Shown here: in pieces, positions 1-7,031 of the stretch
How positions within the stretch are numbered: position 1 is the stretch's first letter
Layout: each line of letters opens with the position of its first letter
Origin: Actinomycetes bacterium
Lineage (GTDB): Bacteria > Actinomycetota > Acidimicrobiia > Acidimicrobiales > Microtrichaceae
Assembly: GCA_023392475.1 (NCBI GenBank)
Contig: JAEVZA010000284.1
Location: 1 to 12,309, forward strand
Length of the DNA: 12,309 nt
Direction: 5' to 3'
Notes under the pieces: generated by a model
Told to the model about the DNA's origin: nothing
The model's database searches: none
What the model saw: only the letters and a program-made list of their open reading frames with translations
Translations under genes and position numbers: made by a program

Positions 1-35
1 GGCTGCTGAGGGTCCCGTGCGCTCGACGGAGCGGG

Positions 36-1004
36 TCAGTCGTCGACGTCGTCGACGCGGGCGCCGAACGCGTCGCGGAGGCGCCCGCTGCGGACCGGCG
101 GCGGATCCGACGCCGGCGCGCCGTCGACGAGCACCGCGCCGTCCCGCCCGCGCGTGAGGCGTCCCATCACGCCCGGATCGCCGGCCAGCACGGGGCCGGC
201 GCACGCCCCGACGATCAGGCAGATCGCCGCACCCGAGAACCACGTGACCAGGGCGAGCGCGACACCGAAGAACCCGAACTGGTTGAGGTTCTCGGTGATG
301 GTGCGCGGCATCCACACGGAGGCGGACACCGCGTAGCCGAGCATGGCGACCGCGGTGATGGCCGCGCCCGGGAGGAGCACGCGCCACCGCACGTGCCCGA
401 GCAGGAGGTACCAGGCGGTGAACCACCACCACGCGACGGCCAGGACGGCCGCCGTCGGGAGGAACACGACCAACCACGGACCGGTGCCGGCGGCCCGCGC
501 CAGCGTGCCCGTCACCACCAGGTAGGCGAGCATGCCGGCGAGCCACGCGAGCCCGCGGGTGTACGAGCCGACCCGCAGGTCGCGGGGTCGCCGCCACGCC
601 CGGAGGTAGATCCGCTGCAGGGCCGTCGTGAACGAGCTGGCGAAGAAGATCGTGAGGATCAGCCCGAGGACGCCGGTCGCCCGGCGGACGTCGTCGGCGG
701 ACGTGAAGGCCTGCCGGGCGAGCGAGAGGGCGTGACCCTGGATGCCCAGGCGACGGGTGAGGGTCGTGAAGATCGAGGTGCGGATCTCGGTCGGCAGGAA
801 GGCCGCCACCACGATCACGAGCGGGAAGAACGAGACGAAGGCCTTGCCGGCCAGCGCCACGCTGCGGTCGACGAACTCGATCTCGAGCATCCGGTCCCAG
901 ACGCGCCAGAACAGCGTCTGCTGCAGCCGGTCCCGCACCCGGCCGACGGTGCCCGTGACGCGGGCGACGGGTGTCTCCTTCGGCGAGGGTGGCTCCGCGG
1001 TCAC
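36..1004 (-). CDS. YihY/BrkB-family inner-membrane protein
   Basis: The 322-residue product has the YihY/virulence factor BrkB layout: a charged N-terminus, then about six hydrophobic segments at roughly residues 49-70, 111-131, 150-170, 177-202, 210-230 and 245-275, and an acidic, proline-rich cytoplasmic-looking tail ending in DDVDD. The length is normal for the family, which was once misnamed ribonuclease BN. Its function is not settled; membrane transport or envelope roles have been suggested. The start is a GTG at 1004 with no clear Shine-Dalgarno sequence; a GTG thirteen codons further in (the V of VARVTG) is an alternative. It lies 55 bases downstream of the co-directional PPOX gene and may share its transcript. 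Family call is firm; role is unknown. Confidence 0.88.
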   Translation of the reverse strand: MTAEPPSPKETPVARVTGTVGRVRDRLQQTLFWRVWDRMLEIEFVDRSVALAGKAFVSFFPLVIVVAAFLPTEIRTSIFTTLTRRLGIQGHALSLARQAFTSADDVRRATGVLGLILTIFFASSFTTALQRIYLRAWRRPRDLRVGSYTRGLAWLAGMLAYLVVTGTLARAAGTGPWLVVFLPTAAVLAVAWWWFTAWYLLLGHVRWRVLLPGAAITAVAMLGYAVSASVWMPRTITENLNQFGFFGVALALVTWFSGAAICLIVGACAGPVLAGDPGVMGRLTRGRDGAVLVDGAPASDPPPVRSGRLRDAFGARVDDVDD

Positions 1005-1059
1005 GGACCAGGAACGTACCTGCCGTGCCCCGCCGCGACCGCGATCCGCCGGTCGGTCG

Positions 1060-1584
1060 TCAGAAGTCGAACCGCGTGAGGCCGCCGGGCTCGACGCCCA
1101 GCACGACCGTCACCGATCGTGGCTCGATGCGGTACACGTGCCACGGCGGCGGACCCTGAGCCGGCGCGTTGAAGGGTGCGGTGATGCCGGCGCCGCTCTC
1201 GTCGGGCTCGGCCGGCCAACCGCCGTCCGCCCACTTCCGGGCGGCACGCGCGATGGCATCGGGGTCGGTCACGCGCACGGCGTCACCCTCGACGACGACG
1301 TCGGCGTCGGGGACGGACTGCGAGACGGAGCAGCGGGGCTCCCGCTCGACGTTGCGACCCTTCCGGGTCCCGGAGCCGGTCTGGAACCAGAAGGTCCCGT
1401 CCAGCCAGATGGCGCCGACCGCCGTCACGTGGGGGCTCCCGTCCTCGTTGATCGTCGCGAGCCAGGTGGTCCGCGCGTTGTTGGCGTCGCGAGCCGGTGG
1501 CTCGCCGGACTCGAGCCGCTCGGTCACCGTGGTCCAGTCGACGGGTGGGAGGTCGTCCGCCACGCCGAGGTTGGTGGTCTTCAT
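1060..1584 (-). CDS. Pyridoxamine 5'-phosphate oxidase (PPOX) family protein
   Basis: The 174-residue protein shows the split-barrel flavin-binding fold typical of PPOX-like proteins. The stretch TTWLATINEDGSPHVTAVGAIW is the usual first pair of strands, followed by FWFQTGSGTRKGRNVEREP, where the S/T-R-K-xxN pattern is the usual phosphate-contacting region, and then RCSVSQS and VVVEGDAVRV. Such proteins bind FMN, F420 or heme; the cofactor cannot be assigned here. A GAGGAGGAG Shine-Dalgarno sequence lies just upstream of the ATG at 1584, which fixes the start. It is transcribed divergently from the ArsR operon at 1762 and precedes the YihY gene. It is the first of three PPOX-fold genes in this window. 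No residue is obviously missing. Confidence 0.88.
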   Translation of the reverse strand: MKTTNLGVADDLPPVDWTTVTERLESGEPPARDANNARTTWLATINEDGSPHVTAVGAIWLDGTFWFQTGSGTRKGRNVEREPRCSVSQSVPDADVVVEGDAVRVTDPDAIARAARKWADGGWPAEPDESGAGITAPFNAPAQGPPPWHVYRIEPRSVTVVLGVEPGGLTRFDF

Positions 1585-1695
1585 CCCGCTCCTCCTCGTT
1601 CGCGCTTCGCAGCGCGTCGCAGTTCGGACGTCCCGACCGGGTGGAAGTCATCGGCCTCGGCGCGCACACCTCCGCGGCCCGTCCGTCGGGGACCC

Positions 1696-1726
1696 TTGAC
1701 CACATGTAGCCAGCCTGTTAAATAAC
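1696..1726 (+). promoter_or_regulatory. Promoter and candidate ArsR operator upstream of the first ArsR gene
   Basis: TTGACC at 1696-1701 and TTAAAT at 1718-1723 are separated by 16 bases, a good sigma70-type match and AT-rich against a very GC-rich background. The palindrome GTTA-AA-TAAC at 1717-1726 overlaps the -10. ArsR-family repressors commonly bind inverted repeats that cover their own promoter, so this is the likely self-regulatory site. The arms are only 4 bases, so the operator assignment is inference; the promoter is better supported. The gap to the ATG at 1762 leaves a leader of about 30 bases. Confidence 0.5.
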
Positions 1727-1761
1727 CAAGTCGTGAAGTATCTGCGGCGAGGGGCACGTCG

Positions 1762-2124
1762 ATGACGACGGCGGCAGCGGATCGGTTCGACGTCGTGTTC
1801 GCCGCCCTGTCGGACCCGACGAGGCGCTCGATCGTGCGCCGACTCGCGGACGGCGAGGCCACGGTGCTCGAGCTGGCCGAGCCGTTCCCGATCAGCCTCC
1901 CCGCCATCTCCCGCCACCTGAAGGTGCTCGAGCAGGCGGGCCTCATCAGCCGCGGGCGCGACGGGCAGCGGCGGCCGTGCCGGCTGCGGACCGAGCCCCT
2001 CGTCGAGATCGCTGCGTGGGCCGAGCACACGCAGGCGGCGTGGGAGCAGCGCATCGATCGGCTCGACGCGCACCTCCGCCGCACCGCGGATCGGACCACG
2101 ACGCCGACCTCGGTGGGGTCATGA
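1762..2124 (+). CDS. ArsR-family winged-helix transcriptional regulator
   Basis: The 120-residue protein opens with the hallmark FAALSDPTRRSIVRRLADGE helix pair (about residues 14-33), followed by the recognition-helix region PISLPAISRHLKVLEQAGLI (about 46-65) and a short wing, SRGRDGQRRPCRL. No cysteine cluster for metal sensing is visible, so it is unlikely to sense arsenic or other soft metals. It belongs to the metal-independent ArsR group usually paired with SRPBCC genes. The stop codon overlaps the next gene's start (ATGA), so the two are translationally coupled. GAGGGG upstream of the ATG serves as a weak ribosome site. It probably represses its own operon through the palindrome at 1717-1726. 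Confidence 0.92.
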   Translation: MTTAAADRFDVVFAALSDPTRRSIVRRLADGEATVLELAEPFPISLPAISRHLKVLEQAGLISRGRDGQRRPCRLRTEPLVEIAAWAEHTQAAWEQRIDRLDAHLRRTADRTTTPTSVGS

Positions 2125-2609
2125 GCGACCGCCCCGACATCGCCGATCCGACGACCTGGGCGCCCGACCGTGAGATCGTCCTCGTGCGGGTGCTCCCCGC
2201 CCGTCGCGAGGCCGTGTTCGCGGCGTGGACCGACGCCGACGAGTTCTGCCGGTGGTTCGGGCCTGACGGCTTCACGTGCACGGTCCACGAGATGGACGCG
2301 CGGCCGGGTGGGCGGGCGCGCTTCGACATGACGTCCGGCGACGGCACGCGCTTCACCAACCGCTTCGACTACCTCGAGGTCGTTCCGGGCGAGCGGTTGG
2401 TGATGGACCACGGCGTCGACGTCGATGACGACCCGGAGCGATTCCGGGTGACGCTGACCTTCGACCAGCTCGCGGAGGGGAGGACGCTGCTCACGTTGCG
2501 GCAACTGCACCCGACCGCCGAGCGGCGACGTGCGGTCATCGGGTTCGGCGCCGTCGAGCTCGGGCTGCAGACCCTGCAGAAGCTCGCCCACCACCTCGAG
2601 GTCGAGTGA
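2121..2609 (+). CDS. SRPBCC domain (AHSA1-like) protein
   Basis: The 162-residue product starts with the AHSA1/START-like pattern: REIVLVRVLPARREAVFAAW (about 17-36), then EFCRWFGPDGFTCTVHEMDARPGG with the characteristic W-F/W-GP turn, RFDYLEVVPGERLVMDH, and a final amphipathic helix LGLQTLQKLAHHLE. These helix-grip folds bind hydrophobic ligands or act as co-chaperone-like modules; the ligand is unknown. The start ATG at 2121 lies inside the ArsR stop (ATGA overlap), with GGTGGGG at 2112-2118 as ribosome site. The start is chosen because the reading frame upstream is the shadow of the ArsR gene. Genomic pairing with ArsR is common in actinobacteria; the SRPBCC protein is probably the regulated product. 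Confidence 0.9.
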   Translation: MSDRPDIADPTTWAPDREIVLVRVLPARREAVFAAWTDADEFCRWFGPDGFTCTVHEMDARPGGRARFDMTSGDGTRFTNRFDYLEVVPGERLVMDHGVDVDDDPERFRVTLTFDQLAEGRTLLTLRQLHPTAERRRAVIGFGAVELGLQTLQKLAHHLEVE

Positions 2610-2624
2610 ACCGCCGGCCGATCA

Positions 2625-2640
2625 GATCCGGCCCCGGATC
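2625..2640. repeat. Perfect inverted repeat GATCCGG-CC-CCGGATC
   Basis: Seven-base arms separated by two bases lie in the 73-base gap between the SRPBCC and RibD_C-like genes. As RNA it would form a 6-bp stem with a 4-base loop. No U tract follows. It may be an intra-operon processing site, a weak attenuator or an operator for the downstream gene; none of these can be chosen from sequence. Confidence 0.4.
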
Positions 2641-2682
2641 ACGTCGACCGGTCAACCGAACCACCACCACGGAGGAGCCGAC

Positions 2683-3324
2683 ATGTCCCGCGTCCGCGTC
2701 CACAACTTCTCGATCTCGCTCGACGGGTTCGCCACCGGCGAGGGTCAGAGCCTCGAGACGCCGTTCGGCCACGCCGGGCAGCGGCTCCACGCGTGGATGA
2801 TGGCCACGCACTACGCCCGCAGCGAGATCTTCGGCGAGCCGGGCGGCACCTCGGGCGTCGACGACGCGATGGCCGAGCGCCACGGGCCCGGGATCGGCGC
2901 GGAGATCATGGGCGCCAACAAGTTCGGCCCGCCCGGGTGGCAGGACGACCCGGAGTGGCGCGGGTGGTGGGGCGACGACCCGCCGTTCCACACCCCGACC
3001 TACGTGCTGACCCACCACCCGCTCCCGTCGATGGAGATGGAGGGCGGCACGACGTTCCACTTCATCGACGCGTCGCCGGCGGAGGCGCTGGAGGTGGCCC
3101 GTGGCGCGGCGGGCGGTCAGGACGTCCGCATCGGCGGTGGCCCGACGATGTTGCGCGAGTACATCGCGGCGGACCTCGTCGATCACCTGCACGTCGTGCA
3201 GGTGCCGATCCTGCTCGGCCGTGGCGTCCGGCTGTGGGACGGCCTCGAGGGCCTTGACGAGCGGTACGCCGTGGAGGTGGTCTCGACGCCGAGCGGCGTC
3301 ACCCACCTCACGTTCACCCGCTGA
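2683..3324 (+). CDS. Dihydrofolate reductase / RibD_C-domain family protein
   Basis: The 213-residue protein has the RibD C-terminal (DHFR-like) fold. It opens with VRVHNFSISLDGFATGEGQ, the canonical first strand plus the S-L-D-G-F/Y-A substrate loop. TPTYVLTHHPLP at about 105-116 is the middle strand. DVRIGGGPTMLREYIAADLVDHLHVVQVPILLGRGVRLW at about 147-185 is the NADPH-binding GGG and the V-P-x-LLGxG signature. Members reduce unknown substrates with NADPH; they are not genuine folate enzymes. GGAGGAG at 2671-2677, five bases before the ATG, fixes the start. It follows the ArsR-SRPBCC pair on the same strand with a 73-base gap and is probably in the same operon. Confidence 0.9.
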   Translation: MSRVRVHNFSISLDGFATGEGQSLETPFGHAGQRLHAWMMATHYARSEIFGEPGGTSGVDDAMAERHGPGIGAEIMGANKFGPPGWQDDPEWRGWWGDDPPFHTPTYVLTHHPLPSMEMEGGTTFHFIDASPAEALEVARGAAGGQDVRIGGGPTMLREYIAADLVDHLHVVQVPILLGRGVRLWDGLEGLDERYAVEVVSTPSGVTHLTFTR

Positions 3325-3420
3325 CGACGCGATCCGCCCGATGAGATCCACGGCGGGCCGTCGTCACACCCATCGCGGGCGCGCCAGATCGGGGCGCCGA
3401 GCCGGAAGGAGCGGTCGACC

Positions 3421-4244
3421 ATGAACCCGATGGCGCGGCGGATGTTCGAGCTGGTCGAGCCGATCGGCGTCATCCCGTACTCGGCCGACGAGCCGAACGA
3501 GTCGATGTTCGCCCTGGGGTTCACGAACTACTGGGACACGTACTTCGCCGGGCGGGCGGCGCCGCTGGGCATCGTCCCCCCCCGGAGGTGGTCGACGCGC
3601 TCTTCTACAACTTCGCACCGGGGGAGGTGGCCCGACACATCCCGGCGGTGTGGGACACCACCACGCCGGAGGCGGCGATCGCCGCTCGCCGGGCGGGGTG
3701 CGTGCACGCGCTGCGGCGGATCCTCGGCGACGACGTCGACTCGCCCGGCTTCGCCCGCGCCGCGGACCTGCTGGTGGAGGCGGCGACCAGCGCGCCGTAC
3801 GAGGGCCGCGCGATGTACGCGGCGCTGCGGACGCTCCCGGTGCCCGACGAGGTGGTGGCGCGGATGTTCCACGCGGCGTCGCTGCTGCGGGAGCACCGCG
3901 GCGACGGGCACATCGCGGCCCTCATGGTCGAGGGGATCGGCGGCCTCGAGGCCCACGTCCTCCTCGCGCTCGACATGGACATGCCCGCCGAGCGGTTCGG
4001 GCGCATCCACCACCTCCCCGCAGCGCAGATCGCGGCCGTGGTCGACGGCATGCGCGATCGTGGCCTGATCGGCGACGACGGGTGGCTGAGCGGATCGGGC
4101 CGCGAGGTGAAGCAGCGGGTCGAGGCGCTCACCGACGACCTCGCGGCGGCTCCCTACGAGATCCTCGAGCCCGGCGAGCTGGCCGAGCTCGAGGCCACGC
4201 TCGAGCCGATCGCCGCACGGCTGGTCGCCGCCCAGGAGTTCTGA
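3421..4244 (+). pseudogene. SCO6745-like protein gene split by a frameshift in a C8 run
   Basis: Two adjoining frames together encode one protein. The first runs from ATG 3421 (AAGGAG at 3406-3411) and gives MARRMFELVEPIGVIPYSA through YFAGRAAPLGIVPP. The second resumes as PEVVDALFYNFAPGEVARHIPA and continues to ARLVAAQEF. The break is at the run of eight C at 3576-3583. One extra C would restore a continuous 274-residue protein, close to the usual length of the SCO6745-like family of unknown function. The C-terminal part, RDRGLIGDDGWLSGSGREVKQRVEALTDDLA, looks like a winged-helix end. A GTG at 3588 could open the second frame, but GGAG lies directly against it, so independent translation is unlikely. 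Base error, true mutation or -1 slippage are all possible. Both halves keep normal codon use, so any inactivation is recent. Confidence 0.8.
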
Positions 4245-4293
4245 GGCTCGACGTGCGGCGGGCCCTTGTGCGCGTCGCCGGGCTGTGCGAACC

Positions 4294-4311
4294 TACAACC
4301 AGATGGTTGTA
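4294..4311. promoter_or_regulatory. Operator palindrome TACAACCA-GA-TGGTTGTA over the ArsR start codon
   Basis: A perfect 8-base inverted repeat with a 2-base spacer stands out as AT-rich in GC-rich surroundings. It overlaps the ATG at 4303 of the second ArsR gene. Palindromes of this geometry are typical ArsR-family operators, so self-repression is the natural reading. Because the site includes the start codon, bound repressor would sit on the transcription start region and the mRNA is probably leaderless or has a very short leader. Confidence 0.7.
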
Positions 4312-4659
4312 GATCAGCTCTCCGACGCCGACGTGGACCGCATCTTCCACGCCCTCGCCGACCCCACCCGGCGGGACATCCTCGCCTCCGCCGTCGATGG
4401 GGGGTCCAGCGTGTCGGCCCTGGCGGAGCGCTACCCGATGAGCTTCGCGGCCGTGCAGAAGCACGTCGCCGTGCTCGAGGCGGCGGGCCTCGTCACCAAG
4501 GAGCAGCACGGCCGTGAGCGCCTCGTGCGCACCGACCTCGACGGGGTCCAGCGGGCCCGGGAGCTCCTGGACGGGATCGAGGCGCTGTGGCGGGCGCGGG
4601 TGGGGCGGATCGACGACCTGCTGGCAACCGAGCAGCCGACCACTGGAGGCAGGCGATGA
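4303..4659 (+). CDS. ArsR-family winged-helix transcriptional regulator (second copy)
   Basis: The product begins MVVDQLSDADVDRIFHALAD, a very typical opening for actinobacterial ArsR proteins. PTRRDILASAVDG follows, then the recognition region YPMSFAAVQKHVAVLEAAGL and the wing VTKEQHGRERLVRTD. An in-frame GTG at 4285 would add six residues, but the family opening and the operator position favour ATG 4303, giving 118 residues. No metal-binding cysteines are present. The stop overlaps the next gene's ATG (ATGA at 4656-4659). It is not a recent duplicate of the ArsR at 1762, since the two proteins share only family-level similarity. Confidence 0.92.
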   Translation: MVVDQLSDADVDRIFHALADPTRRDILASAVDGGSSVSALAERYPMSFAAVQKHVAVLEAAGLVTKEQHGRERLVRTDLDGVQRARELLDGIEALWRARVGRIDDLLATEQPTTGGRR

Positions 4660-5153
4660 GCGTGACGAGCGTCGAGAAGGACCCCGAGGCCTTGACCATG
4701 ACGGTCACGGCGGACCTCGATGCGACGGTCGAACGGGTGTGGGACCTCTGGGCGGATCCGCGCCAGTTCGAGCAGTGGTGGGGCCCGCCCGGGTACCCGG
4801 TGACGGTGTCCGACCACGAGGTGCGGACCGGCGGTCGCATCGCCTTCTCGATGGGCGGGACCGACGGCGACCGCCACGACAGCACGTGGGAGGTCGTCGC
4901 CGCCGATCCGCCGCACCACCTCGAGCTGCGCGACGCCGACGTCGACGACGAAGGCCGCCCGAACGACGGGAACGCGATGACGGCGATGATCGTCACGATC
5001 GCCGCGCAGGACGGCGGCGGCGCGGTGATGGCGATCCGCACGCACTTCGACTCCCTCGAGGGCATGGAGCAGGTGCTCGCCATGGGGATCGAGGAGGGCA
5101 TGCGCATGGTCGTCTCGCAGATCGACGAGCTCCTCAGCGGCACGCCGGCCTGA
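4656..5153 (+). CDS. SRPBCC domain (AHSA1-like) protein (second copy)
   Basis: The 165-residue helix-grip protein shows ALTMTVTADLDATVERVWDL (about 12-31), then ADPRQFEQWWGPPGYPVTVSDHEVRTGG with the W-W-GP-PG-YP turn typical of AHSA1-like proteins. It ends with the long helix MEQVLAMGIEEGMRMVVSQIDELL that caps the ligand cavity. GGAGG at 4645-4649 lies six bases before the ATG, which overlaps the ArsR stop. It is probably the main product controlled by the adjacent ArsR. The ligand is unknown. The gene ends ten bases from the convergent polymerase gene. Confidence 0.9.
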   Translation: MSVTSVEKDPEALTMTVTADLDATVERVWDLWADPRQFEQWWGPPGYPVTVSDHEVRTGGRIAFSMGGTDGDRHDSTWEVVAADPPHHLELRDADVDDEGRPNDGNAMTAMIVTIAAQDGGGAVMAIRTHFDSLEGMEQVLAMGIEEGMRMVVSQIDELLSGTPA

Positions 5154-5168
5154 GCTGGCCGCCTCAGG
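5149..5168. terminator. Candidate bidirectional stem-loop over two convergent stop codons
   Basis: CCTGAG at 5149-5154 and CTCAGG at 5163-5168 form a 6-bp stem with an 8-base loop that contains the 10-base gap between the SRPBCC gene (plus) and the polymerase gene (minus). It includes part or all of both stop codons. No T tract is present on either side, so terminator activity is a weak inference. Confidence 0.25.
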
Positions 5169-6909
5169 ACTTGGCGTCGGCCCACGTGGGGACGACCGAG
5201 GTGTCGGCGAGGAAGCGCACGCTCCGGTCGGGGGCCCAGCGCGCCGCCGCCTCCTGGAGGGCGTCGTCGACCATGTCCTTCGCGTCGTCCGCGTGGGTGG
5301 CGGGGACGTGGACGAGGAGCTCGTCGTGGAGGCACAGGACGACGCGTGCGTCGAGCGCCCGGCCCCGGGCCCGCACCGTGACCGCCCACACCTTGAACAG
5401 CTCCGCCGCCGCGCCCTGGACCATCGCGTTGCGGCCGTACCGGCCCCGCGCCGCGGCGCGCGAACGGGCCTCCTGGTCGCCGAGGGAGCCCGGCTGACCG
5501 GGCTCGCCGAGCGCCGCAGACCCCATGCGGACGAGGCGACCGCCGTAGGTGCGGAGGTCCGTGCCGACCTGCGCGGCGCGGTCCGCTTCGTCGAGGTAGG
5601 CCATGGCGACGGGGTAGGAGCGGCGCAGCCCGACGAGGGCCCGGGCGCCCTCGCCGGTGGTCTGGCCGTACATCGCGCCGAGCACGGCCACCTTGGCGGT
5701 CGCCCGGTCGACCCCCAGCTCGCCGGCCACGGGCGCGTACAGGTCGTCGGCGCGGGTGGCGGCGGCGAGGGCCCGGTCGCCGGACACGGCCGCGAGCACC
5801 CGGGGCTCGATCTGCCCGAGGTCGGCGCGCACGAGCACGTGGCCCGGCTCGGCCGCGACCCCGCCCCGCAGGTCGGCCGGCATGTTGTGCAGGCCCGACG
5901 ACGCGGTCATCCGGCCCGCGGCCCCGTCGGAGCCGGACCACTCGCCCCGGAAGCGGCCGTCGGGCCCGAGGTGCTCGTCGAGCCAGCCGTACCCGAACGT
6001 GGTCTGGACCCGCTCCGCCTTCCGCCAGGTGAGCAGCGCGTCGACCAGCGGGTGGACGTCCCGCAGGCGCTCGAGCCGCCACGCCCGGGTGTCGGGGACC
6101 TCGACACCCACGGTGCGGAGCATCGATCGCACCTGCGACGGGCTGCGCAGGTCGAAGCGCACGCCGTCGGGGACGAGGCGGAGCACCGCGTCGTCCCGGG
6201 CGTCACGGAGCTCGGCCGCCTCCTGCGGCGTGCGGGGCCGCGGGCCGACGTACCCGCCGATGATGCGCTCCATCGCGTCGCGGTCCACGGGCAGGCCGTC
6301 CGCGGCGAGCTCCGCGCACAGCAGCTCGGCGGTGGACTCGGCGAACGCGGTGCGGAGCGCCATCGGGCGATCGCGGTCGACGACCATCCGGTCCAGCGCG
6401 GCCTGCTGGAGGCGGACCGCCTCGGCCAGCACCCCGGCCCACGCGCTCCGCCGGTCGGGGGAGGTGCTCCAGCCGCCGTCGACCCACGCCGGTTCGAGGT
6501 AGCCGTCGCTGCGCACGGGGGTGGGGGCGTCCTCGACCTGGTGGAACAGGTCGACCGGGTCCCGGGTCGGGAGGTCGCTCGTGGCCAGTCCGTGGAGGCG
6601 TGCCCAGATCCTGGCCGGATCGGCCCCCGAGCCCCCGACGAGCAGCCGGTGCACGGCCGCGGCGTCCCAGGACCGCGTGAGGCGCACGCCATCGGCGGCG
6701 AGCGCGCGGGCGGTGGCCTGGGACCACACGGCCCAGCGGGGCCCGAGGTCGCGGTCGATCCGGTCGATGACCGCCAGGCCGACGGGCCCGCTGCTCGACC
6801 AGGACGCCGTGGCGAGCGAGGCGATCCCGTCGCCCACGACCAGCGCGACGACGGTGCCCGGCTCGAGGCCGGCCGTCCGCATCTCCTCGACGGCGGCACC
6901 GGCATCCAC
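5164..6909 (-). CDS. Stand-alone family A DNA polymerase (bifunctional 3'-5' exonuclease/DNA polymerase type)
   Basis: The 581-residue protein carries the polymerase I catalytic core with no 5' nuclease domain. AAGRMTASSGLHNMP (about 330-344) is the template/primer-contact motif. Motif A is RADLGQIEPRVLA with D363. Motif B is ATAKVAVLGAMYGQT with K406, Y414 and G415. RNAMVQGAAAELFK (about 493-506) is the conserved QG-AA segment. Motif C is CLHDELLVHVP with H528, D529 and E530. The first 150 or so residues match the position of the 3'-5' exonuclease domain but lack a recognisable D-x-E site, so proofreading may be lost. Motif B has leucine where the family usually has phenylalanine. The start is GTG 6909, with a TAGTCT -10 six bases upstream, suggesting a leaderless mRNA. 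Such proteins occur in actinobacteria beside a full-length PolA; the role is uncertain. Confidence 0.9.
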   Translation of the reverse strand: MDAGAAVEEMRTAGLEPGTVVALVVGDGIASLATASWSSSGPVGLAVIDRIDRDLGPRWAVWSQATARALAADGVRLTRSWDAAAVHRLLVGGSGADPARIWARLHGLATSDLPTRDPVDLFHQVEDAPTPVRSDGYLEPAWVDGGWSTSPDRRSAWAGVLAEAVRLQQAALDRMVVDRDRPMALRTAFAESTAELLCAELAADGLPVDRDAMERIIGGYVGPRPRTPQEAAELRDARDDAVLRLVPDGVRFDLRSPSQVRSMLRTVGVEVPDTRAWRLERLRDVHPLVDALLTWRKAERVQTTFGYGWLDEHLGPDGRFRGEWSGSDGAAGRMTASSGLHNMPADLRGGVAAEPGHVLVRADLGQIEPRVLAAVSGDRALAAATRADDLYAPVAGELGVDRATAKVAVLGAMYGQTTGEGARALVGLRRSYPVAMAYLDEADRAAQVGTDLRTYGGRLVRMGSAALGEPGQPGSLGDQEARSRAAARGRYGRNAMVQGAAAELFKVWAVTVRARGRALDARVVLCLHDELLVHVPATHADDAKDMVDDALQEAAARWAPDRSVRFLADTSVVPTWADAKS

Positions 6910-6915
6910 GTGCGG

Positions 6916-6921
6916 AGACTA
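6916..6921 (-). promoter_or_regulatory. -10 element TAGTCT for the polymerase gene
   Basis: Read on the minus strand, TAGTCT fits the TAnnnT pattern and ends six bases before the GTG start at 6909, so transcription would begin at or next to the start codon. No convincing -35 is seen. The near absence of a Shine-Dalgarno sequence fits a leaderless transcript, which is common in actinobacteria. Confidence 0.4.
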
Positions 6922-6947
6922 CGGGCGGGTGTTCGGCGGCTCGTCCC

Positions 6948-6970
6948 GGCGGTCGCCAGAACCGACCGCC
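6948..6970. repeat. Perfect 8-bp stem-loop GGCGGTCG / CGACCGCC
   Basis: Arms at 6948-6955 and 6963-6970 enclose a 7-base loop, CCAGAAC. The structure sits between the 57-bp repeat and the polymerase -10, some 27 bases upstream of that -10. As RNA it would be a strong GC hairpin, possibly terminating the cupin transcript together with the adjacent repeat. As DNA it could be an operator at the -35 region. No T tract follows. Confidence 0.4.
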
Positions 6971-6972
6971 TC

Positions 6973-7029
6973 CCACGATTCCCATGACGATCCGCGCTGC
7001 CAGGCAGCACGAACCATCGTCAGAACGCG
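6973..7029. repeat. 57-bp intergenic repeat, copy 1 (nested stem-loop)
   Basis: This sequence recurs at 10008-10064 with 56 of 57 bases identical. Outer arms TGACGAT (6985-6991) and ATCGTCA (7016-7022) enclose an inner palindrome GCTGCC-A-GGCAGC (6996-7008), and two further C-G pairs extend the inner stem past one mismatch. The only difference between copies, C at 7015, lies in an unpaired internal-loop position. It begins two bases after the cupin stop codon (minus-strand sense) and precedes the polymerase promoter. It has no coding sense in either strand that fits its neighbours. Candidate roles are terminator-like 3' structure, a dispersed repeat family, or a protein-binding site. Confidence 0.85.
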
Positions 7030-7031
7030 GG

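Noticed and set aside
3325..3420. A promoter or regulatory element in the gap before the SCO6745-like gene
   Set aside because: Apart from the AAGGAG ribosome site no -10/-35 pair or convincing palindrome is visible; read-through from the upstream operon is simpler.
3588..4244. A separate complete gene starting at GTG 3588
   Set aside because: It lacks the family N-terminus, which is present in the adjoining frame at 3421-3583, and the GGAG is directly against the GTG, so the broken-gene reading is better.
5293..6987. A 564-codon open frame on the plus strand opposite the polymerase gene
   Set aside because: It has histidine/arginine/proline-rich low-complexity content expected of an antisense frame in GC-rich DNA, while the minus strand encodes full family A polymerase motifs.
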